DNA of 64,000 nucleotides from Kuafuiihalomonas sp964473255. Its GTDB lineage: Bacteria > Myxococcota > Kuafuiibacteriia > Kuafuiibacteriales > Kuafuiibacteriaceae. Position 1 is the first letter of the stretch. Each line of letters begins with the position of its first letter. The notes beneath the pieces were generated by a model. It ran no database searches. It saw only the letters and a program-made list of their open reading frames with translations, and was not told the DNA's origin. Below, one piece after another: positions 6,562-15,326 of the stretch. The position numbers were made by a program, and so were the translations under genes. Location: positions 41,534-105,533 of the forward strand of contig CAYYOT010000009.1 in assembly GCA_964473255.1 (NCBI GenBank), given 5' to 3'.

Positions 6562-9543
6562 ATGCGCATCATATCCAAGAGGGATCGACGCGGATCGGGC
6601 GGTTCGAGGTGGGGGATCTTTCTCGTCGTCCCCGGCCTTCTGCTCGCCGGCTGTGACGACAGCGACGACAACGGTGGCAACGGCGGGACGCCGGAGCCCG
6701 CCGTCTCGGTCTCGGGCTCCACGAACGGCATGGAGGTCGGCGACACCCAGCAGCTGAGCGCCAGCACCGCCAACGGCAGCGACAGCTCCTACGCGTGGTC
6801 ATCCGAGAGTGAGAGCGTTGCGACCGTCGACGACAGCGGTCTGGTGACCGCCGGGGGCGTCGGCGAGACGATCATCGTTGCTCAGGGCAGCGATACCGGT
6901 GCGCAGGGTCAATACGTCATCGTGGTGACGGCTCCGGGTACCGGACCCTCGCCGTCGGTCAGCATTGCTGGCGCCAACTCGGTCGAGCTCGGAAGCACGC
7001 TCGCTCTGACCGCATCGACCCAGGACGGCACGGATACGAGCTACAGCTGGGCGAGCAACGACGATGCCGTTGCGACGGTCGACAGCTCGGGCAACGTGAC
7101 CCCGGTAGCCGTCGGTGAAACGCAGATCACGGCGACCGGTGCCGATACCGGTGCCGTCGGAACGCACGCGGTCGTCGTCATCGATCCGAGTGCCGGCGCC
7201 ACGCCGTTCATCACGGTCACCGGCAACTTTTCCATTCAGATCCTCGAGCCGAGCCAGCTGACGGCAACGACGAACAACGGAACCGACGCTGGTTACACTT
7301 GGGCCTCCGACGATGAAAACGTGGCTCAAGTCGACGACACTGGCCTGGTGACGGGTGTCGGTCCCGGCTCGGCCAGCATCACCGCGACCGGCAACGATAG
7401 CGGGGCGGTCGGTACCATCGGGATGGTCGTCAACATCGAGGTCCCCGCCTACGACATGTGGATCGGGTCCGGTCACGCCGACCGTGAAGCCGAGGCGTTT
7501 CGCCACTGGGACGAAGACGGTGAGATTCCGGAGAACTGCGCGCGCTGTCACAGCACGTTCGGCTACCAGGACTACCTGGGAGCGGACGGCTCCGAGTTCG
7601 AGGTCGTGAATCAGCCGGCCGCGCTGGGCACGGTCGTCGAGTGCACGGCATGCCACAACTCGGTGACGCCGACGCTGGACACGGTGCTGTTCCCCTCCGG
7701 CGTCCGCATCAATAACGCGGGGGCCGAGGCTCGCTGCATGACCTGCCATCAGGGACGTGAGTCGACGGATTCGGTCGACATGTCGATCAACGATGCCAAC
7801 GGAGGAGCCGGCGTGGGTGACGACGAAGTCTCCGCCGATCTCGGCTTCAAGAATGTCCACTACTACGCGGCGGGCGCGACCCTGTTCGCCGGACAAGTCC
7901 GCGGTGGATACCAGTACGAGGGCCAGGTGTACGACTGGCGTTTCCGCCACGTCTCGGGCGCCGACCGCTGCCAGGGCTGCCACAATCCGCACAGCCTGGA
8001 GCTGAAGTTCGACGCTTGCGAAACCTGCCACGATGGTGCCACCACCGCCGAAGCGATGCGCGACATCCGTCAGGTGGCTTCGCGCAACCAAGACTACGAC
8101 GGCGACGGCAATCTCGACGAAGGCTTGTTCTTCGAGATCTATGGCACCACGCCGAACGCGACGGGCACCGACGGTCTCCTGCCCATCCTGCTCGACGTCA
8201 TCCAGCGCTATCCGGGCGAGCAGAACCCGGCGCTGGGCGACATCTGCTACGGCGACGGCTATCCGTATTTCTTCAAAGACAACAACAGCAACGGGGTGTG
8301 TGACCCGGACGAGATCAGCTTCCCGAATCAGTATGACCAGTGGACGCCGCGCTTGTTGCGGGCCGCCTACAACTACCAGAATGCGAACCGGGACCCGGGG
8401 TCCTACGCCCACAACGGCAAGTACGTCATCCAGCTACTGTACGACTCGATCCTCGACGTGAACTCGGTACTCGGTGAGGGTGGCATCAATACCAACGATC
8501 TGGTTCGCAACGACCAGGGCCACTTCAACGGCGCCGGCGAAGCTGCCCGACACTGGGACGACGATTCCGAAGTGAGCAGCCGCTGCTCGCAGTGCCATGG
8601 CGGCTCCGACGGGTTCCGGTTCTTCCTGGAGTTCGGGGCCACGGCCGACGTCGAGCAGGCGAACGGACTCGACTGCGAGGTCTGCCACGAGGATCTGACG
8701 CAAGATCCGCCGACCTTGATCGTGGTCGACTCGGTGACGCTGCCCAGCGGCGAGTCTTTCACCGACGTGTTCGACGACGACGGCGACGGAACCAGCAGCT
8801 CCAACATGTGCGGTACGTGTCATCAAGGCCGGACGTCGGGGGTCGATGTCGAAGATGCGATCGCCGATACCTCGACGGGGACTCCGATCGTCGGCCAACG
8901 CTTCATCAACGTGCACTACAAGCCGGCTTACGCCACGCGGGTCGGTGGTGATGGCAAGCTCGGGGTGGAGTACGCCGGACAGACGTACGCGGGCGTGTTC
9001 AACCACTCCTCCGTGGCACCCGGAAACGAGTGTGCATACTGTCACCAGCCGCAGGGCAACAACCATTCGTTCCACGTCTCGGATATCGCCATGGCCAGCT
9101 GCAACGGCTGCCACCCAGGTTCGGGCGCCGACATCACCGTCATCAAGGCCGCTCGGCGCAATGGTGTGGACTATGACGGTGACCAGACGGTCGAGAGTCT
9201 GCCCGACGAGCTCGCGGGTATGGCGGCGACGATGTTCGCCGCCCTGCAGGCTTCGGCGTCGGCTTCGGCCAGTGGACCGATCTGCTACGCCGACCGGTTC
9301 CCGTATTTCTTCCAGGACACGAACGACAATGGGACATGCGAGGACGACGAGACCTCGCGATACTCGGACTTCACGCCCGAGGTCCTCCGCGGCTCGTTCA
9401 ACTATCAGCTGTCGCAGGTGGAAGGCGGCGCGTGGGCGCACAACTTCGACTACATCGGGCAGCTGCTCTACGACAGCACCGTCGACCTCGCGGGCGATGG
9501 CCAGGGCATGGTCCGCCCCGGCGACGAAGACGATAACGGCTAG
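6562..9543 (+). CDS. Decahaem c-type cytochrome lipoprotein with BIG2 Ig-like domains
   Basis: 993 residues. ATG at 6562 is preceded by an AGGGGA ribosome-binding site. The signal peptide ends in lipobox LLLAGC (Cys31). Residues ~45-310 hold three bacterial Ig-like (BIG2-type) repeats recognisable by recurring YAWSSES.. / GLVTAGG-type cores. From residue 326 to ~851 there are ten CXXCH motifs: CARCH, CTACH, CMTCH, CQGCH, CETCH, then CSQCH, CEVCH, CGTCH, CAYCH, CNGCH. The two sets of five lie in homologous halves that each end with a CY.D..PYFF.D.N.NG.C segment and a QLLYDS segment, so the cytochrome part is an internal duplication. Family knowledge: such multihaem lipoproteins carry electrons at the envelope. 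Donor and acceptor are unknown, and no porin or other partner lies nearby. Confidence 0.9.
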   Translation: MRIISKRDRRGSGGSRWGIFLVVPGLLLAGCDDSDDNGGNGGTPEPAVSVSGSTNGMEVGDTQQLSASTANGSDSSYAWSSESESVATVDDSGLVTAGGVGETIIVAQGSDTGAQGQYVIVVTAPGTGPSPSVSIAGANSVELGSTLALTASTQDGTDTSYSWASNDDAVATVDSSGNVTPVAVGETQITATGADTGAVGTHAVVVIDPSAGATPFITVTGNFSIQILEPSQLTATTNNGTDAGYTWASDDENVAQVDDTGLVTGVGPGSASITATGNDSGAVGTIGMVVNIEVPAYDMWIGSGHADREAEAFRHWDEDGEIPENCARCHSTFGYQDYLGADGSEFEVVNQPAALGTVVECTACHNSVTPTLDTVLFPSGVRINNAGAEARCMTCHQGRESTDSVDMSINDANGGAGVGDDEVSADLGFKNVHYYAAGATLFAGQVRGGYQYEGQVYDWRFRHVSGADRCQGCHNPHSLELKFDACETCHDGATTAEAMRDIRQVASRNQDYDGDGNLDEGLFFEIYGTTPNATGTDGLLPILLDVIQRYPGEQNPALGDICYGDGYPYFFKDNNSNGVCDPDEISFPNQYDQWTPRLLRAAYNYQNANRDPGSYAHNGKYVIQLLYDSILDVNSVLGEGGINTNDLVRNDQGHFNGAGEAARHWDDDSEVSSRCSQCHGGSDGFRFFLEFGATADVEQANGLDCEVCHEDLTQDPPTLIVVDSVTLPSGESFTDVFDDDGDGTSSSNMCGTCHQGRTSGVDVEDAIADTSTGTPIVGQRFINVHYKPAYATRVGGDGKLGVEYAGQTYAGVFNHSSVAPGNECAYCHQPQGNNHSFHVSDIAMASCNGCHPGSGADITVIKAARRNGVDYDGDQTVESLPDELAGMAATMFAALQASASASASGPICYADRFPYFFQDTNDNGTCEDDETSRYSDFTPEVLRGSFNYQLSQVEGGAWAHNFDYIGQLLYDSTVDLAGDGQGMVRPGDEDDNG

Positions 9544-9557
9544 TTTCTCGCGCTCGG

Positions 9558-9586
9558 GGCTTCGGGTCGCTCGTCGACCCGAAGCC
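9558..9586. terminator. Bidirectional hairpin between convergent genes
   Basis: A perfect 12-bp stem (9558-9569 with 9575-9586; GGCTTCGGGTCG and its complement) around a 5-base loop fills the 43-base gap between the stops of the multihaem gene and the DUF2147 gene. There is no strong T tract on either side, so it may work as a weak or factor-assisted terminator or as a 3'-end stabiliser for both transcripts. Confidence 0.6.
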
Positions 9587-10054
9587 TCACTCCTTCAGCA
9601 TCCCCGTCCTCGGATATTCGCCCGCTTTGACGCGGGCCATCGTCTCCGTCCGTCCGAAGAGACTGATGCCCACGTAACCTCTCAGCTTGAGCACGTCGGG
9701 CCCATCCATCTTCATCCAGCCGGCGTAGGTCTTGCCGTCGTCGGGGGCGTACACTTCACCGTCGACGTACTTGTCTTTCCCGTTGAAGCGAAACCGAAAG
9801 ACGTACTCGAGGCCCAGCAGGGGGCGCTCACGGAGCTTGGGGTCGGGATTCTCGTCGTCCGTGGCTCCGAAGTCTTCCACCCAGATGAGCTTTCCGAAGT
9901 ACCGATCGTCCTTCTTGTAAAAGCGCGTGATGGCGTCCTTCTTCTGCGTCCAGTAGTCGCCGAGGACGGCGTCGGGAGCATTCGCGGCGCTGCTCGTCCC
10001 CAGGGGGGCGGCCAAGACGCTCAGGGCGGCCAGAGTCGATGGGACCCTTCGCAT
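9587..10054 (-). CDS. DUF2147 family exported protein
   Basis: 155 residues from ATG at 10054, the first start that gives a signal peptide (MRRVPSTLAALSVLAAPLG, cleavage near SSA-AN). The frame continues upstream but only as non-coding readthrough. The mature part has the DUF2147 pattern: VLGDYWTQKKDAITRFY at the start, a central DENPDPKLRERPLLGL, and a final LRGYVGISLFGRTETMARV. The family is a small periplasmic lipocalin-like barrel of unknown substrate. It is convergent with the multihaem gene, from which it is separated by a hairpin. Confidence 0.88.
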   Translation of the reverse strand: MRRVPSTLAALSVLAAPLGTSSAANAPDAVLGDYWTQKKDAITRFYKKDDRYFGKLIWVEDFGATDDENPDPKLRERPLLGLEYVFRFRFNGKDKYVDGEVYAPDDGKTYAGWMKMDGPDVLKLRGYVGISLFGRTETMARVKAGEYPRTGMLKE

Positions 10055-10068
10055 GGTGATCACCGGTC

Positions 10069-10359
10069 CTAGTCGGCTTTCGACGGTTTGCGGATACGAA
10101 TCTCGGCCACCGCCGAGCCGGGGATGACGTCGTAGTAGTGAGGAAATGCGCCGTGGCCGTACGTGTCTTCGAAGCGGAGCTTTTCGGCTTCGAGGGATGA
10201 TCGGTCGACCCACGCCTCGACGACCTCGGTGGTCGCGAAGAAGCGAGCGATCACGGCTTCGACCTGGTCCTCGGTACAGAGGTGAATGAAGCCCTCTGGC
10301 CCGGGCTCGATGCCCGACTGGCCCACGTCGGGGTTGGTGCAGAGATGAATGAGTTTCAC
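10069..10359 (-). CDS. DUF952 family protein
   Basis: 96 residues, full length for the family. The diagnostic features are the N-terminal KLIHLCT, the FIHLCTEDQVEAV motif, a late GAFPHYYDVIPGSAV and the paired Glu/Arg between them. DUF952 proteins are small, probably cytosolic, and of unknown biochemical role. It lies 14 bases upstream of the DUF2147 gene on the same strand, so the two may share a transcript, though one product is exported and the other is not. Confidence 0.87.
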   Translation of the reverse strand: MKLIHLCTNPDVGQSGIEPGPEGFIHLCTEDQVEAVIARFFATTEVVEAWVDRSSLEAEKLRFEDTYGHGAFPHYYDVIPGSAVAEIRIRKPSKAD

Positions 10360-10401
10360 GACGCGCCCTCGTACCGACAGCCCACGCCGTCCGTCCAGCG
10401 A

Positions 10402-11274
10402 TCAGATCAGCGGTACCCATGCGGCGCCGACGGCCCCCCAGCGGGCCTCCAGTGCCCCGACGACGTCGGCTTCGAGGGGACCGCGCTCGACCGACCGGAC
10501 CGCGGCCTTCAGCCGTTCGAGTCGGCGCGTACCCACGAGCGCGCAATCGATCCCGGCGTGAAACGTCGCCCAGCGGATGAAGACGTCGGCGGGATCGTCG
10601 CCCAGATCCAGGCCGAGAGCCTTCCAGCGCCGCCAGTTCTCCCGACGGTCGTCGGTGGTTGGCTCGGCTGCCGACGACCAAGGAGCGTTGGCCAGGACGC
10701 GTTTGCCTAGCCGTCCCCAGCCTTGAACCCGGGCCCGTTCGAGCCGGGGACGGTTGTTGCGGTCCACCAAGGAGACCGTCGCTTGGATGGACCGAAAAAC
10801 GGAGTGGTCCAGCGCGACATCCAGGTCGACCCCGTCCCCGGAATAGGCCGGTACCCGGAGCGACTCGCCTTCGGCCGCGGCGGCGAGAGCCTCGATGACC
10901 TCGCCACCAGTCAAAGTGGAGGCCGGACACGAATGCAGGTGGACGAGGTCGAGCTGGTCCCGGCGCAAACGCCGCCGGGCCTGGTCGATGCCGCAGGTGA
11001 TCGCGGTCCCCGTCCAATCGGCGACACCTTCCACCCCGTATCCGACCTTCGTGGAGACGAGCATCTCGCGGCCGAGGCCAGCGCGACCGATCCTCGCCTC
11101 GGACGTACCGTAGCTGGGAGCGGTGTCGACGAGGTTGATCCCCAGGTCGAGCGCGCCCCGGAGGAGTCGCTCGACCTCCCCGTCGGTGAGCTTCGGGTCG
11201 CCGAGCATCCCGCCCCCCAGCCCCAGCCGAGAAACCTCGAGGCCCGTCGTGCCCAGTGGCTCGCGTTCCATCAT
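10402..11274 (-). CDS. Aldo/keto reductase family oxidoreductase
   Basis: 290 residues with an (alpha/beta)8 reductase pattern: start LGTTGLEVSRLGLGGG, Asp and Tyr of the catalytic tetrad in NLVDTAPSYG, Lys in STKVGYG, and the His position in LVHLHSC. The C-terminal NADPH-binding stretch CALVGTRRLERLKAAV is present. Inferred: cytosolic NADPH-dependent carbonyl reductase of the bacterial AKR branch that acts on small aldehydes or ketones; substrate unknown. The gene is 7 bases downstream of the lipoprotein gene stop, so the two are likely co-transcribed. Confidence 0.9.
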   Translation of the reverse strand: MMEREPLGTTGLEVSRLGLGGGMLGDPKLTDGEVERLLRGALDLGINLVDTAPSYGTSEARIGRAGLGREMLVSTKVGYGVEGVADWTGTAITCGIDQARRRLRRDQLDLVHLHSCPASTLTGGEVIEALAAAAEGESLRVPAYSGDGVDLDVALDHSVFRSIQATVSLVDRNNRPRLERARVQGWGRLGKRVLANAPWSSAAEPTTDDRRENWRRWKALGLDLGDDPADVFIRWATFHAGIDCALVGTRRLERLKAAVRSVERGPLEADVVGALEARWGAVGAAWVPLI

Positions 11275-11281
11275 GACCGCC

Positions 11282-11923
11282 TCATAGGGGGCACGAGCTC
11301 AAGACCTCGGAATCCGGGTGGCGAATGGCCAGGCCGTTCGGTGCCTGGTGCACCGTCGGGATCTGAAGCGGACCGACCGACTCGTAGCGCTCCCAGGTGG
11401 CGCCCCCATCCCGACCTCCCTGCAGGCTGTACCGCCACTCAGAGACCAGTTTCGTGTCCGGGTCGATGGTGAACCAGTATTGATCCCCCGGGGTGAGCCC
11501 GACGGTTTCGAACCAAACGTGGAGCTCGCCGTCTCGCGTGATCTCGCGCTGTACGCCGGGGTCCAGCAGCTTGGCCGGTGCGAAGAGCCAGTACGTATCG
11601 TTCACCCAGGCCGCGTAGGCGTCCTGTTCGATCGGAGCTTCGTGCTCGCCGAACAGATCGATGGTGGTGGTCACGCCTTCGACCGTCACCGATGCCACCC
11701 CGGCCTGCGGACACCACACGTGGGCGCGGTCGAGCTTCACGATGCCCTCCGACTCCACCACGAATCGAAAGCGAATGGCGGCCACGGAATACGGGTTGCC
11801 CGCGGCCTCTTTCACGGCACGGGCCATTCGCTCCGCTTCGTTGGCCGGCGCCTCGGTCGGAGCCGATCCCGCGGAGGCACAGGCGCTGACGGCGGTCGCC
11901 GCCACAAACCACACGGACTTCAT
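11282..11923 (-). CDS. Hypothetical lipoprotein
   Basis: 213 residues. A short signal peptide (MKSVWFVAATAVSAC) ends in a lipobox-like VSAC, so the mature protein probably starts at Cys15. A central segment (KLDRAHVWCPQAG) is followed by repeated Tyr/Trp-rich strands (YAAWVNDTYWLFAPAKL, GDQYWFTIDPDTKLV, EWRYSLQ), which recall the outer-membrane lipoprotein-sorting (LolA-like) type of beta sheet. I do not recognise a named family. It lies upstream of the aldo/keto reductase and diverges from the glycosyltransferase across a 100-base gap that must hold both promoters. Confidence 0.7.
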   Translation of the reverse strand: MKSVWFVAATAVSACASAGSAPTEAPANEAERMARAVKEAAGNPYSVAAIRFRFVVESEGIVKLDRAHVWCPQAGVASVTVEGVTTTIDLFGEHEAPIEQDAYAAWVNDTYWLFAPAKLLDPGVQREITRDGELHVWFETVGLTPGDQYWFTIDPDTKLVSEWRYSLQGGRDGGATWERYESVGPLQIPTVHQAPNGLAIRHPDSEVLSSCPL

Positions 11924-12023
11924 GATCGGTCCCTGCCGCGAAATCCCGTCTCTCGCAACGGGAGGCGAGGGTGTGGCGGGAACCGGCGTGGGCGGACCCG
12001 AGCGCTCCTGGTATCTACGGGGC

Positions 12024-13145
12024 GTGCTGCGGGTGGCCCACGTCGTGATGCCGCGTCCGGACGAGCGCCGCCCGGTCCTCGAATACGCGTGGGCCGCGAC
12101 GCGGTATCTTCACCAAGCGGACGTCGAAGTGCGGACTGTGGTCCCGCTTCCGGCCTCGACCGCTCGCGGCCTCCAGAACGTGGCTCGGCGCTTCAAGGGC
12201 GCCGCACCCTGGCCCCGTACCCTCGAATCGGCCGTGAAGGCGCTTCGGCCTCGGCCGGAGGTCCTGTCCTACGTGCCGCTGGTCGGAGCGTCGCTCGATG
12301 CGGCGGCCGACGCGGCGGCCCGAGACATCGGTGCATGGGCCGACGTCTGGATCGGCTCGATCCTGGACGAAGCGGGGTACGTGGCCGTCCGCGCGGCTCG
12401 CACCTGTGGCGCTCGATCCGTCGCCGTCGCGCACGGGACCGATGCCCGCGCCGCGGCCGGAGCGTCGAGGGCGCCGGCTGCCGAGCGGAGTCGCTGGACG
12501 CTCGAGCACGCCGGCCGCGTGATCGCCGTCTCGTCCCAGCTCCAGGAGACTGTCTCGACACTCCGGCGGGACGCCGTGGTCCTCCCTTTCACCGTCTTCG
12601 CCGCCGACTTCCCTTTTCTGCCCCGGCTCCCGTCATCGCCGACCCGGCTCCTCTTCGTGGGGCGTCGGACACGGGCCAAGGGGCTCGACGTGCTCCTTTC
12701 GGCGAGGAACCACGCCATGCGATTCGAGCTGACCATCGTCGGCGCCCCTGGCGACGTCGACGTGCCGCCGGACTTGGGCCGCGTCGTCGGGGAGGTGGCT
12801 CAGGATGCGCTCCCGGCGATCTATGAAGGGAGTCACGGTCTCGTCCTGCCCAGCCGGGCGGAAGGCCTCGGGAACGTCCTCGTCGAGTCCATGCTGACCG
12901 GTCGGCCGGTCCTGGCGGCCGCGGTGGGCGGTGTGATCGATGTCGTCACACCCGAGGCCGGCGTCTTGGTCACGGGGCACGACCCGTGGGTGTGGAGCCG
13001 GGCGCTCGACGGCTTCGTGGATGCGATCGCCGCCGAGCGCTTCGACCCGGCGGTCATTCGCCGCGCGGCCGAGCCCTTCACGTGGGAGGCCCAAGGACCC
13101 AGACTGCTCGATGTACTCGCCTCGAAGAAGATGACCGGCCGCTAG
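12024..13145 (+). CDS. Glycosyltransferase family 4 (GT-B fold)
   Basis: 373 residues from GTG at 12024 (VLRVAHVVMPRPDERRP), the first start that begins with the N-terminal Rossmann strand; the frame is open further upstream without coding character. The GT4 donor-binding region is clear near the C-terminus: LPSRAEGLGNVLVESMLTG, with the EGLGNVLVE glutamate pair that contacts the nucleotide-sugar diphosphate, preceded by LLFVGRRTRAKGLDVLL. Family role: transfer of a sugar from an activated nucleotide donor to an acceptor. It stands alone here, 32 bases ahead of the VWA protein, away from the polysaccharide cluster at 43-51 kb, and its acceptor is unknown. No transmembrane segment seen. Confidence 0.85.
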   Translation: MLRVAHVVMPRPDERRPVLEYAWAATRYLHQADVEVRTVVPLPASTARGLQNVARRFKGAAPWPRTLESAVKALRPRPEVLSYVPLVGASLDAAADAAARDIGAWADVWIGSILDEAGYVAVRAARTCGARSVAVAHGTDARAAAGASRAPAAERSRWTLEHAGRVIAVSSQLQETVSTLRRDAVVLPFTVFAADFPFLPRLPSSPTRLLFVGRRTRAKGLDVLLSARNHAMRFELTIVGAPGDVDVPPDLGRVVGEVAQDALPAIYEGSHGLVLPSRAEGLGNVLVESMLTGRPVLAAAVGGVIDVVTPEAGVLVTGHDPWVWSRALDGFVDAIAAERFDPAVIRRAAEPFTWEAQGPRLLDVLASKKMTGR

Positions 13146-13177
13146 ATCGAAACCGATCGCCGCTCGTTGAAGGAAGC

Positions 13178-14374
13178 ATGATGCTTCCCAAAATCGCTTG
13201 GTTCCTCCCCATGTTCGCCACCGCCACCGGGGCCGTCGTGCTTGCAACCCACAATCGTCCGACGGCGATGCCGGGCTCCGCCGGCTCGGTGACGACGAAG
13301 CTCGTACTCCCACCGCCGCTCCCCGATACGTCCGTGCCTCCGCCCCAGCCCCCGAAACCGGTCATCGACGTGGTGTTCGCGCTCGACACGACTGGCTCCA
13401 TGGGAGGGCTTCTCGAGGGCGCCAAGACCAAGATCTGGTCGATCGCCAGCAGGATCGCGCAAGGACATCCGACGCCCGAGCTGCGTGTGGGGCTCATCGG
13501 CTATCGCGATCGGGGCGATGCCTACGTAACGACCGTCTTGCCGCTGACCTCGGACTTGGATGAGGTCTACGCGCGGCTTCAGCAGTTTCAGGCGGGTGGC
13601 GGTGGGGACACGCCCGAGGATGTGGCCGCTGCGCTCCAGCACGCGGTCGAGGACATGCCGTGGTCCGAAGGTACGCCGTCGCTGAAGCTGCTCTACGTCG
13701 TCGGGGACGCCGAACCGAAGCGCTACGGCGATGTGCCTTCGGCCGAGGACTGGTCGCGACAAGCCTTGCAGCGAGGAATCACCGTCAGCACGGTGCGCTG
13801 CGGGAAGAGTTCGGTCACGCGGCGGAGTTTCCAGCGGCTCGCTCAGCTCGGCGGCGGCGCGTACTTCGAGGTCGCTCAGGATGGGGGCATGGTGGCGACG
13901 ACGACTCCCTACGACGCGGAGCTCAAGCGTCTCGCCGATGAGGCGGCGCGGACGTCCCTGCACGGCGGTCGCACTCCCGCGAAAAAGGCCGCCCGGCGCC
14001 GGGCTGAGCGGGCGTCGAGCCTCGCCCCGGCGGTCGCTGCCGACCGCTGGTCGTATTTCTCCCTTTCTGGCCGAGGGGCTGAGAGTCTCGCCGCTCCCGG
14101 CAGCGTGGACTTGGCTGCGAGACCCGGGGCGCTCGAAGAGCTGGAAGCGGACGAGCTGCCGGACGAGCTACGCGACCTCGATGCGGATGAGCGTAAGCGC
14201 TTGGTCGAGCAGCGGGCCGCGCGACGAGCCGAAGTTGCCAAGAAGATGAAGAAAGTCGCCCGCGAGCGTCGCCAGTGGCTCGAGTCTCGCGCCGGCGAAG
14301 GAAAGGGCGCCGTGGACGACCGCATCGTCGAAGACGTCAAGGAGCGCGCCGCGACCGTCGGCGTCCGCTACTGA
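13178..14374 (+). CDS. Exported or membrane-tethered von Willebrand factor A domain protein
   Basis: 398 residues. The tandem ATGs at 13178 and 13181 follow an AAGGAAG ribosome-binding site. A hydrophobic N-terminus (KIAWFLPMFATATGAVVLA) acts as a signal peptide or anchor, then comes a Pro-rich linker, then a VWA domain from ~62 to ~255 whose metal-ion site begins DTTGSMGG (DxTxS variant), with the later Thr in GGDTPED and Asp in VVGDAEPK. The last ~150 residues are highly charged and probably helical (DADERKRLVEQRAARRAEVAKKMKK). Inferred: a surface adhesion or scaffolding protein. Its stop overlaps the convergent dehalogenase pseudogene by 7 bases. Confidence 0.85.
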   Translation: MMLPKIAWFLPMFATATGAVVLATHNRPTAMPGSAGSVTTKLVLPPPLPDTSVPPPQPPKPVIDVVFALDTTGSMGGLLEGAKTKIWSIASRIAQGHPTPELRVGLIGYRDRGDAYVTTVLPLTSDLDEVYARLQQFQAGGGGDTPEDVAAALQHAVEDMPWSEGTPSLKLLYVVGDAEPKRYGDVPSAEDWSRQALQRGITVSTVRCGKSSVTRRSFQRLAQLGGGAYFEVAQDGGMVATTTPYDAELKRLADEAARTSLHGGRTPAKKAARRRAERASSLAPAVAADRWSYFSLSGRGAESLAAPGSVDLAARPGALEELEADELPDELRDLDADERKRLVEQRAARRAEVAKKMKKVARERRQWLESRAGEGKGAVDDRIVEDVKERAATVGVRY

Positions 14375-15066
14375 GTCTTCGCCGCTCGAAGGCCCAGCGC
14401 CCCGAGCGCTTCGCTCAGGCTCGGCGCCACGATGGTGGGCGCGTAGGGGAGGGACTCGGGGGTGGCGTCGGTGCGGTTGATCCAGCACGACCTCAGCCCG
14501 AACGCCTGGGCTCCGACCACATCCCAACCGTTCGAAGAAAAGAATGCGATGGCCTCGGCAGGGACGCCCGCCGCCTCGACCACCGAACGGTAGACGTTCG
14601 GCGCAGGCTTGAAGGACCCAACCGACCAGGCGGAAAGAACGGCGTCGAACGACGCGTGCAGTCCGGCCGCGCCGAGGTTTCTCGTCAGCTGGTCCGGGTC
14701 TCCGTTGGAAAGCACGAAACGAGGGACGCCTCGTGAACGGAGATGCTCCAAAATTGCCGGGACCTCCTCATATGTCTCGAGACGGTCATGTGCGGCGAGC
14801 AGCTGTCGTCCGACCTCTTGGTCGGTCTCGCCATTCGCGGACAACGCATGCTCGAGCGCCCAACGGGTCACGTCGGAAAACGACGGGCGGTCGCCTACCA
14901 GGCTCGAGATCCAGGAGTATTCGAGCTGCTTGCGTCGCCAAAGACCGAGGACGCCGGGAGTCCGCGGGCCGAGCAGAGCGTGGGCCGTCGTTTCAAGAGA
15001 GGTGAGGTCGAGCTACGTTCCGAACACATCGAAAGCACACGCGCGAATGCTGGAGGGTGAAGCCAC
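14368..15066 (-). pseudogene. Haloacid dehalogenase type II, interrupted by one in-frame TAG
   Basis: Read from GTG at 15066 the frame gives MASPSSIRACAFDVFGT, the HAD nucleophile motif with Asp at 15030-15028, then TAG at 15015-15013. It then continues in the same frame with LDLTSLETTAHALLG and the rest of the enzyme: SNGDPDQL (motif II Ser), SFKPAPNVYRSVV (motif III Lys) and SSNGWDVVGAQAFG (motif IV Asp). The total of ~232 codons matches L-2-haloacid dehalogenases, so nothing else is missing. TAG is used as an ordinary stop by other genes here, so recoding is unlikely. ATG at 14871 could start a C-terminal fragment lacking the nucleophile. Either a recent nonsense mutation or a sequencing error. 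Confidence 0.85.
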
Positions 15067-15326
15067 ACGACCTCGCTTTCTCAGCGCCTCGATAGCGAAT
15101 CGATCCGCCGCAAGCCAACCGACCAGACCGTTGACGCAAGCGGACGTTGGGTGAGGGATGACGATCGGCGTCAAACTGCTTGGGCGGAACGCGGCGTTCG
15201 CTTGTAACGAAGTTGGCGGTTCCCGTCGGGGACTTCTCCTTCCGGACGATCGCCACCGAGCTCCGGCTTTATCGAGCGAGTCGCGACGTGCTACGACGGC
15301 ACTTTCCAAAACCAAGGGAGGAAACC
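15067..15326 (+). promoter_or_regulatory. 260-base leader of the aldehyde dehydrogenase gene
   Basis: Non-coding in all frames that I would accept. A TTGACG hexamer at 15131-15136 lacks a convincing -10 partner, and I saw no TGGCA-N7-TTGC sigma54 site, which some homologous acetaldehyde dehydrogenase genes use. The ribosome-binding site GGGAGGAAA (15316-15324) directly before ATG 15327 is the strongest in the window and suggests high expression. Confidence 0.3.

Noticed and set aside
15013..15030. UAG as pyrrolysine or suppressed codon in the dehalogenase
   Set aside because: Several genes here end in TAG, and the homologous position is an ordinary residue, so a nonsense change or error is simpler.
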